Shown: positions 35,080 to 46,377 of the stretch, piece after piece
Layout of the letters: every line of letters begins with the position of its first letter
Numbering within the stretch: the first letter of the stretch is position 1
NCBI GenBank assembly: GCA_025642065.1
Contig: JAODUP010000582.1
Location: 226,001-290,000 of the forward strand
Origin: Paralvinella palmiformis
Lineage: Eukaryota > Annelida > Polychaeta > Terebellida > Alvinellidae
Reading direction: 5' to 3'
DNA length: 64,000 nucleotides
Translations under genes and position numbers: made by a program
Notes under the pieces: model-generated
Seen by the model: the letters and a program-made list of their open reading frames with translations, nothing else
Database searches by the model: none
Told to the model about the DNA's origin: nothing

Positions 35080-38000
35080 CTGAAATGATTATCTTACATG
35101 AAACTTTAACATGTTGGTGCCAAATTGGGGACTATATATATATGTCATCCTTAATATATAGTCGAGCTAGTTTGAATTAATTGTTAAAATATTAAGTACT
35201 CTCTATCATATGTTTTAAACAAGAAGAGTGTTTTATAGTCTAGCTACCAATCTGGTTATACAATTCTTACCGTAGACATAAAGCCATTGTTAAGATGGAG
35301 CAAGTGATCCGCACTTTTCTTCTCATTCTTGATCGGTTGCTTTCCTGCGGTTACATCTGTAGATAGGATATTACTATAACTACAGATCACATGAATTATA
35401 GATATTTAGGTTGCAAATTTTCAGGAACATCCTAGTCTTGCTGATATTGTAGTATCCGCTTTAAACCGTTTATAAAAGCCAGAAAGGCAGTACGTAATTA
35501 ATTCATAAATTAGAATAGAACTAGAATAAAAGGTACCAATTTCCTAGACATTTCCTAGATAACTCATTATCTTTAGTATTGTCATAAGGCGGATCAGGTC
35601 GTCCAAGAAATAAATCTATCCAAAAGTAATACCTTGTTGTAGAGAAGCTAATCACATGGTTTACATTGGACAATATTACATGATATGTCAAATTATTAGT
35701 TATTTCTATTTACATAATCACACATTGACGATTAATAAAGTGTTTTTCAGGTAAACAAAATTAAATGGAAAATGAAGTACTAGAGTAGTATAGGCTGTCA
35801 TTCATCTACAGCCTAAACAAGGTATTTTTTTTGTGGATAAATTATCACTTGACATGTAGCTATCAAAAGTGGATTGATGTATGGTACCATATAAAGGAAT
35901 AAGTTTTGCAGCATAAATAAATAAATCTATAAATGTTAAAAAGCGGTGTAAGTAATTTTCAAACATCTAAGGATAGCAGAGCAATCTGATAAATGTTTCT
36001 ATTCATTACCGATTATATCCACTTGTTCAACACACGAGGACAATAATAGATAGGATATTTATGGATGAAAGCTGATTCACATCAATGAATTCGAGTAAGA
36101 GAATATTCCCAGATCAAATAGGTCTCTTTATAATATACATTTAAATCTGACAAAACAACGATGCTATAAATTGCTCTGTTGTTGAAAGTTTATCAATTTC
36201 AATTTGCAGAATCATATATGTCATACTTAGCATTAATAAACCAGATGAGTGTTTATAAAGACAGAAAATGAAGTTCTAGAAAGAGGTGACTATATAATAT
36301 CTTAAAGTATCAGAGAAAGTAATGTTTTAATTATCTTAGTTATTCTTTGATAAGAAAATGTTTTAAAGAGTGCACCATTAAGGAAGACGTTGGTTGGGAA
36401 AAGCCTAAATTGTGTTTATGTTATCATCCTGTGATTTTCTAATACTGATGGTAGTCCTTTGAAATTTGGAGCAATACTTGCAGAATGTAATAGATGGCTT
36501 GGTTGTCTTTCAGAAGTTGACAATAAGAACTGTCTGAAACACGTTACTTACATAATTATGTTACCAGTAGACATACTTGATTTAAAGAAAAAAGTCCAAC
36601 CAAGTTCGATTTAAAGAAAAAAGTCCAATCAAGTTCGAAAATATAAAAAAACAAAAAAACGGATCGGACTTACAGTTATGCTTATTATGTATGAAGCATT
36701 TCTCACTCTATTGTCGAATTGGGTTATATATTTATATGGGGTAGACAAAAATGATTAAATCTGGATATCAGCCTTTCGGATGAAAATTACATTTTCATGT
36801 TTTTATACAATGTTTGGAATTATTTATTTTAATAGTAATAATAAAGACTTGGTTCGTGTGTATTTAAGAAAAAGAGAAGCTTAAACCATTCATTTTGAAT
36901 CATTAAAGTTGTCTATTTTAGCGATAAGGTAACGAGGTACGATATTGTATAATTAGTATGTAGTATCGAAATGGTGAATGTCATTCGCTAACTTTCCCTT
37001 CTCGTATCACCTTATTATGTTTTCATATTAAAAGCAGATATATGAATCTTCACTTAAACTAGTTTTTATGGTCTGTTCTGTATAATACCGTGTGAGTTTC
37101 ACTATGTGAACATTAATAAATGTATATTGAGCGGAAAAAAGATGAAGTAAACAAGTTCAACATGTTGTAGGATACGATTCAGGATAGAAATGTTGCATTG
37201 GCTGTCATATAATTAACAGGAAATGTACCTTCACGCACTGGGTCTGGTGTCATCGAATATGAAGAACGTAAATCGAGTGAAAGATGAGATCTGTCAGTGT
37301 CTGAGAAATAAATATTTCCTAGTTAGATATTTTACGACACATCAATCTTATGATAACAAATAACTATATTATGGCTTTCGTGTAGATAAATAATATATCT
37401 TGATTAAGAAAGAAACATACTAAGACATTCATTGTTATTCTAGTAACAAAATATTTAGATATTATTTACCTGAAGTTACAACACTATCGTTTGAAGTGTT
37501 TTCTTTCTCATCAACTGATGTAGTTTTCATCTTTTCCTGAAATGATTATCTTACATGAAACTTTAACATGTTGGTGCCAAATTGGGGACTATATATATGT
37601 CATCCTTAATATATAGTCGACCTAGTTTGAATTAATTGTTAAAATATTAAGTACTCTCTATCATATGCTTTTAAACAAGAAGTGTGTTTTATAGTCTAGC
37701 TAACAATCTGGTTATACAATTCTTACCGTAGACCTAACGCCAATGTTAAGATGGAGCAAGTGATCTGCACTTTTCTTCTCATTCTTGATCGGTTGCTTTC
37801 CTGCGGTTACATCTGTAGATAGGATATTACTATAACTACAGATCACATGAATTATAGATATTTAGGTTGCAATTTTTCAGGAACATAACTAGTCTTGCTG
37901 ATATTGTAGTATCCGCTTTAAACCGTTTATAAAAGCCAGAAAGGCAGTACGTAATTAATTCATAAATTAGAATAGAACTAGAATAAAAGGTACCAATTTC

Positions 38001-41000
38001 CTAGACATTTCCTAGATAACTCATTATCTTTAGTATTGTCATAAGGCGGATCAGGTCGTCCAAGAAATAAATCTATCCAAAAGTAATACCTTGTTGTAGA
38101 GAAGCTAATAAAATTTTTACATTGGACAATATTACATGATATGTCAAATTATTAGTTATTTCTATTTACATAATCACACATTGACGATTAATAAAGTGTT
38201 TTTCAGTTAAACAAAATTAAATGGAAAATGAAGTACTAGAGTAGTATAGGCTGTCATTCATCTACAGCCTAAACAAGGTATTTTTTTGTGGATAAATTAT
38301 CACTTGACATGTAGCTATCAAAAGTGGATTGATGTATGGTACCATATAAAGGAATAAGTTTTGCAGCATAAATTAAATAAATCTATAAATGTTAAAAAGC
38401 GGTGTAAGTAATTTTCAAACATCTAAGGATAGCAGAGCAATCTGATAAATGTTTCTATTCATTACCGATTATATCCACTTGTTCAACACACGAGGACAAT
38501 AATAGATAGGATATTTATGGATGAAAGCTGATTCACATCAATGAATTCGAGTAAGAGAATATTCCCAGATCAAATAGGTCTCTTTATAATATACATTTAA
38601 ATCTGACAAAACAACGATGCTATAAATTGCTCTGTTGTTTAAAGTTTATCAATTTCAATTTGCAGAATTATATATGTCATACTTAGCATTAATAAACCAG
38701 ATGAGTGTTTATAAAGACAGAAAATGAAGTTCTAGAAAGAGGTGACTATATAATATCTTAAAGTATCAGAGAAAGTAATGTTTTAATTATCTTAGTTATT
38801 CTTTGATAAGAAAATGTTTTAAAGAGTGCACCATTAAGGAAGACGTTGGTTGGGAAAAGCCTAAATTGTGTTTATGTTATCATCCTGTGATTTTCTAATA
38901 TGATGGTAGTCCTTTGAAATTTGGAGCAATACTTGCAGAATGTAATAGATGGCTTGGTTGTCTTTCAGAAGTTGACAATAAGAACTGTCTGAAACACGTT
39001 ACTTACATAATTATGTTACCAGTAGACATGTTTGATTTAAAGAAAAAAGTCCAATCAAGTTCGAAAATATAAAAAAAAAAAAAAAAAACGGATCGGACTT
39101 ACAGTTATGCTTATTATGTATGAAGCATTTCTCACTCTATTGTCGAATTGGGTTATATATTCATATGGGGTAGACAAAAATGATTAAATCTGGATATCAG
39201 CCTTTCGGATGAAAATTACATTTTCATGTTTTTATACAATGTTTGGAATTATTTATTTTAATAGTAATAATAAAGACTTGGTTCGTGTGTATTTAAGAAA
39301 AAGAGAAGCTTAAACCATTCATATTGAATCATTAAAGTTGTCTATTTTAGCGATAAGGTAACGAGGTACGATATTGTATAATTAGTATGTATGTATCGAA
39401 ATGGTGAATGTCATTCGCTAACTTTCCCTTCTCGTATCACCTTATTATGTTTTCATATTAAAAGCAGATATATGAATCTTCACTTAAACTAGTTTTTATG
39501 GTCTGTTCTGTATAATACCGTGTGAGTTTCACTATGTGAACATTAATAAATGTATATTGAGCGGAAAAAAGATGAAGTAAAATTTAAAAAAAGTTCAGGA
39601 TAGAAATGTTGCATTGGCTGTCATATAATTAACAGTAAATGTACCTTCACGCACTGGGTCTGATGTCATCGAATATGAAGAACGTAAATCGAGTGAAAGA
39701 TGAGATCTGTCAGTGTCTGAGAAATAAATATTTCCTAGTTAGATATTTTACGACACATCAATCTTATGATAACAAATAACTATATTATGGCTTTTGTGTA
39801 GATAAATAATATATCTTGATTAAGAAAAACATACAAAGACATTCATTGTTATTCTAGTAACAAAGCATTTAGATATTATTTACCTGAAGTTACAACACTA
39901 TCGTTTGAAGTGTTTTCTTTCTCATCAACTGGTATAGTTTTCATCTTTTCCTGAAATGATTATCTTACATGAAAATTTAACATGTTGGTGCCAATTGGGG
40001 ACTATATATATGTTATCCTTAATATATAGTCGAGCTAGTTTGAATTAATATCAATCGCTATCTATAATGTGTTTATTGCTCTTGCTCTGAAAGATCACAG
40101 CAGACAAAAGAAGAACAATTTATATTTATTATCCAGGTAATAATCTGGTTATACAATTATTACCGTGGACGTAGCGCCATTGTTAATCTGGGACCAGTTA
40201 TAAACACGTTTCTTCTCTTCCTTGATTGGTTGCTTTACTTCAGTTTCACCTATTGAAAGGATATTAATATAGCTACATTTCATATGGAATATAGATATTT
40301 AGGATTGTTTTTGCAGGACTGTACCAGTCTTGCTGATATTATAAAACCATTGTGGACAGCACGTGATTAATTCGCAAATTATAATAGAATTAGTATCAAA
40401 TGTACCAATTTCCTGGATATTTCCTAGACAACTGATCATCTTTAGGATCGAAATAAGGCGGATCATGTTGTCCAAGAAAAAGTCTATCCAATCGTCATAC
40501 AATGTTGTAGAGAATTTAATAAAATGGTTTACATTAGACATTTGAAGTCAACATTTGCATCTAGTTTATGGCAATACGTGGTAGTTATGTCAGTGATATT
40601 TTATCTGACCTATGACCTTAAACCAAATCTCTCAATATTTCATTTTATTATTGTTTAGGTGTATATCTGACATTTAACTCCCACTTAACCTCGTTTTAAT
40701 GATCAGCTTAGCATTTATTTATATTTTACACAATCACATATTGACGATTAATAAATTGTTTTTCAGGTAAACAAAATTAAATGGAAAATGAAGTACTAGA
40801 GTAGTAAACAAGGTATTTTTTTGTGGATAAATTATCACTGATATGTAGCTATCAAAAGTGGATTGATGCATGGTACCATATAAAGGAATAAGATATCTCT
40901 GAATGTTGCTTCTTAGTCCGTTCAGTGCATTCTTGGTGGCATCAATGTTAGCATGATTCATACCGTATATGGTAAAGTTCACTTCGTGTGAATTCCGGCA

Positions 41001-44000
41001 CTGTTCACCGCCATCTAAAAGAACACGGTAAATGGGCTTAAACCGTAACACGTAGAAATACTTCTTCCAACAGCCAACTAGAAAACGTAAACTAGACAAT
41101 GATCAAGTATGGCAGAGTTAACAAACGAACCTATTGCAGAATCGAAGCAATCGTGCAGCGAGCGAATGAAACAGTCGATGTTCTCATTGTCATCATCGAT
41201 AAGGATAAATTCGGTGCTCGAACACTTTTCTCTGTAAAAGAAATTGGTGATAGCTTCGCATATCTTCTTCGTCGCTTCTTTTCTCAGATCTCCACAGTCG
41301 TCCGAAATCAGACTGGTCATCAATACTCTCTTGAAGCCAGCGTTCTTCGCTTCTCTGATGGAATTGTAAACGGTCTCGTACAACTCGGCGAGTTCCAGTT
41401 CATTATCGTCGCCCCACCGCGGACAGACGGCGTGAATGATCCGATTAGAAGGTAGATCTCCCGGGGATGACGAGACTACCGTAGCTGGCAACGAGCTACC
41501 GTATTGGCTTATGTAAGATGTACAGTCATCTGGAATTGCTCTTCCTCCTGGAATGGAATTGAAGACAGATGACGCAGTTGAATTATTTGTGGTAGTCGCC
41601 TTTATCGATTAATTAATTGATTGATTGCTTGAGTTAGTGAGTGAATTCCTTGACAAGGCATTATTACCCGCGGAAATGTGATGAATAGGCCGAAGCCTTT
41701 TAATCGTTATATGAAATATCCCTTAAACACCGATAAACTATAGCATTGGATTCTAAAACCTGAAGGCTGCTATAGCTTTGTCACTGTCATAGTTCGAATT
41801 GCGGTCGCGGCGATTTAGTAGGAGGAGTTTTTCATCCAACCCTAGCAACTGACAAGGTTTTCTCCGTCGAATAAGCCATATAATATAAATTCTAAATTTA
41901 TTTAGAATTAGTCTCCGCGCTGAAGCTATAAATTACAGACCATATGCGTCTTCCTCATTTGACGTAGGTAAGCCACGTACAATATTATTTGCTTAGAGAG
42001 TACGTAGTATGAAGAATAATACTCATCAGAATTCCAAACAATCAGTAACGTTTTCACGGCAAAAAGATAAGTGTTTGCCTTTGTATTCGTCAGATGTTAA
42101 CGCAAGCATTAATAAGACTGCCTACAGTTAATGGTAGAAAAGAATCGTGTGGTCAAAGCTCTTAAAAAGCGTTACTGGCAATTAGTTTTTGTTTTCGGGT
42201 CAGGCGAACGCGAAAGTGAGTCAACGCGAATGTAAATATTTCTATAGCATTACCTGGTCTCTTGATAGCTTTGGCTATAACTGCTGTAGGATTTAAGTTG
42301 CGATCAACGGGATTTATTATGGCCTCTACTCTGTGTTTGCCAATATCACCTTGTAAGACGCTGATTGAATGGCCACCAGAAATTCGGACAGAATACAATA
42401 GCTGATCATCTATCTCCAGCAAAACGTTGTGGATCATTTCTATACTGGTCAGTTGGCGTTTATTCTCTTTAGTGCGAAAATATCTTCCCATTTCGGGTAT
42501 TTGAATAGTATGTTTTTCCTCTACCACACAATTTACGAGCTCCTGCAGGGCATCTATCACTTTTTGGCTTTGATATTTCTTCGCTTCGATACAAAACCCA
42601 TTTTCAGTAGGTGTGATTTTTGCCTGAAATCGATCGGATATGTCTTTCTCCGGTTGCGATTTTGTTATAACCATGACTGCCTGGTGCTGGCATGGTAAAA
42701 ATACGCGCTGCACAATCCAGTCATCAAGATATAACCGAATTTGGTCGACCACATTATCCAGTTTATCCGATTTAGCAATAACTCGAATCAGATTGTTCAA
42801 GATGTCCTCGTGTATGAGGACGAAGTCATTTGATAGTTTCTTCTTCAGCTTAATCCAACTTTCATGTGAGAAAATTTGTGCCGCCTCGTATTCCAACGTG
42901 ATATCAGTTTCTCTGTAAGATTCATCAACGATGCTCACGGCAAATTTTAGTTCGGAATGAAACGCGCAAATAATTACTTTTGAATCTTCCACCCCCACTA
43001 TCGCGCCGAGCTGGGATGCGCGAAATTCGTCCATGATGTAAGAGTTCATCTTTTCCCTGCGCAATAGCTCGGCAGCCATTTCAGAGCCTAATGAGGTGAT
43101 TTGTATATTGGAATAGTATTCCTTTGCTTCAGCCGTCATTTCTGGGAGTCCACATAATCGTATTATGTGATCGATTATACTGATTTCGATCTTCGGAAAT
43201 CTGCGACGTAATATAGTAATGTACGAGTTAAATTTCAGCATTTTCGTTGGGTCGGAAGGGAAGACCAAATCTTCGATAGCCATGCTGTTTCGAGGTTGGG
43301 AACAATCCTCGATTTGAGGGCCATCAATGTTTAGATTTGCCACAAAGTTTTCGACTTCGTTCTTCCACCCGGTGATGACAAGCTCGGCCACCTCGTTACG
43401 CGGTTCAAATGAAATGCTATCGGCTTCGAATCGTTTGTTTATGCTATCTCTTACTCTCTGACAAACGGACAAAACACACTCAGGATTGGTAACGATCTTC
43501 TTCATCACAATCCGCGTATAAAGCTGCCTCAAGCAGCTCCTCGTCTTCTCTTCTAAGCATCTCATGTCTTGTCCCTGAAAATGCTCATCGTAGTAGCATA
43601 GGCGCAGTTGTGTCCCGTGAGACTGATCCTCGAGGATTTGGAATCTCATATTTTTGGCGATGCTATCTAATGCTCTTCGAGCAGATCTGTTTGTAAACAG
43701 ATAGCTCAATATAGAAGATTCTGGGACATCAATAGTGAACGGCTGAGGTGGTGCATTCCAACATTGGTATCGATTATAATTATAAGGACAGGCGCCGAAA
43801 GTCGGATAGTATGGATCAGCTTTGACAGAGGTACCAAAGACAACGTGTTCACGTTTCAGTACCGAATCTACAACTGAAATGGAAAGACAAAGAATGCGTT
43901 ATGCTCATAGCTCATTACCTACGCAATGTCGTTTGCAATGTAAGCCAATTTTAGGTGAGAATTTCAATTTCATTTGGCTATCTAAGCAGGTGGTACGTAC

Positions 44001-44254
44001 CTTTCGGATCGCCATAATCAATGATGGCGCACTGCTCGATATCGGCTGATCTAATATTGAACGTATTGCCTGAAAAGCCGTTCTCCTCGTGACTGAAGTG
44101 AAGATCTAAATCGTCCAACTCCGGAAGCGGTTGCGCCGTCGTCACCTGGATCATAGTTGGCAGGGTTACTTTCTCCAGTCGTACCATTCTGTCTTTGAAA
44201 GCCCTCCTTGCGCAGGTTTTTAGCATAGCTTCATAATCTATCAGATGTACACCC

Positions 44255-44291
<37 letters not shown>

Positions 44292-45223
44292 TTATTTAAT
44301 GAAACTTTATCCGTTTACCAAAACAGCAATTAAGCAAAATGAAATTCCAAATATTTTATTACCTGGCTCTGATGAGAATTCCAACAGTATCGCATCCTTC
44401 CTGTACGCGTACCGAACTGTGATCAGTTGAATTCCACGAGACTCCTCCCCCTGGTCTACGCGAGATCGACCAAAGAGATAATCTTCAAGCTCTTTCTTGT
44501 TGGCACGTGGTGTTTCTGACATAATGAGCTTGCATCGATCAACGAATTTGCATACCAACGGCGGGGGAGGCGCCGGTTGTAGGCATTCCACGCTTAGCCG
44601 ATCGCCATGAAGTGCGAGAGGGCTTTCTTTGTGCTTCTTCAGAACACAACGAACGGCTATAAAGAAAATGGCGAAATATACGGTTATTGATTGGAAAAAA
44701 CGAGTTTCTTTTTTTCACTAGCGAGGTTAATCCTATATACTTGATATAGTAAACAAATCATCTGGTTATACGGTGGGCAACTGGTTTATTCAATGGGAAA
44801 GGTTGGCAACTTGGCAAACCAATGTTTGAAGATAAACATTTGGACGCAAGTAATCGATTAGAAAGTCGAATATATTCAGTCCTCACTCGCCAGATTGATA
44901 ATTATCTTTCTGGACAGTGACATATAATTGAAATATGTGTATTATTTGCTTGGAAAGTGATGTATCTCTTCATAGTATCAACCTTTAATCAACAGCGACA
45001 GCACGATGCCAATGGAACAAGGCGTAAAACGGTCAAGGCTCAACATAGTAGTAGTAGTAGTAGTAGTAGTATGTCCTGAGATGATACATACGGGTCCAGG
45101 GTTTAGACATTATATGTAGTAACAAGCTCAGACAAGCATGCTAGTATCAATATAACCCAACATGACCTTTAGTTGTATAGTAATGTCATGTTCTAAGATC
45201 AAGACCCCTGACCAAGTTAACCA

Positions 45224-45304
<81 letters not shown>

Positions 45305-46320
45305 GACACAGAGAGAGATCCCTATCAAAAGTATTGTCTCATCGTAATTGTATACCAATATAACTAAGAAACAGCTCGATAGAAAATTGGCAATAGCTTC
45401 ATTATAAATTAAAACAAAAACACCATAATTTGAATGTGGTTTATACATATGACTGCCTAACTGGAATAAATCACATTAGTTTTGTATTAGAACAAAGATG
45501 GACGATGATCAGCATGTGGCAGGATGGGGTGTTGGTCAATTGGGTCGCCATACTAATGAACATCAGCCTAAGGACTGTTACTAGTATATGGCGGAGCTTA
45601 ACAAAGACTGGCAGTTGTGCTAGGACGGCTAGATCTGGACGCTCAAAGAAGATCACACTCCGGGAAGACAGGGTGCTGAAATGCGCTGTGAAGTGTATGG
45701 GAGAGGGGGGGGAGGATGGAGCAATGCAGGATTTACCAGAAGATGTTCTATTTCTTTAATAGTACGAGGATGTGTTTCTTACCATAGAGTTGGTGAATTA
45801 ATCATTGTGGATGGTACTATGAAAGGTACTGATTATATTGACATTCGATGTCATAATCTTCTGGATTCCGTTGGGAATATATTTGGGGATACCATGATTC
45901 CGTTTATATTCCAACACGGCAACGCACCAGCGCATACAGCGCGTCAGGTACAGACCTAGTTAGATGATTATGATGTCCAGGTGATCCTGGCCGTAATCCA
46001 GAATGACTGGAGTATGTTTCATAATCGGGTCACGAGATATCGCCCTTCAACAAAATTAGAACCGATACGGTGCTTGTTTAGAGCATGGGGAGATATCACG
46101 ACAGATTATCTGCCCAAGATGTACAGCTACATGATCCGACGAATTAGGGATGTTATCCGATTACGTGGATACCCTATTAAATATAGAAGTTTGAGTTCAA
46201 CAATTTCCAAGTAGTTTTGTTGAATTTCAAATAAAGTATTATTGTTAGATTACAGTAATCAATACATATCACTCTAATATATAGATACATTATAAAATAT
46301 GATGGAACTAAACGCTTGGT

Positions 46321-46377
<57 letters not shown>

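Larger units (their letters stand above)
34944..39830. repeat. Tandem duplication, two full units of about 2.4 kb plus a diverged third (39830-40900)
   Basis: The block starting gaaagaaacatactaagac at about 34950 recurs at about 37408 and, slightly diverged, at about 39826. Units are 2,457 and 2,414 bp apart measured at exon B. Introns of units 1 and 2 match almost base for base over their length. The third unit matches around its A/B exons and again at 40737-40890. Confidence 0.95.

Noticed and set aside
40299..40545. Small genes on either strand next to array unit 3
   Set aside because: The sequence aligns with intron sequence of array units 1 and 2, where the frames are not kept.
42429..42918. 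Plus-strand frames of about 90 codons inside PARP14-like exon 6
   Set aside because: Antisense shadows of a long coding exon without motif support.
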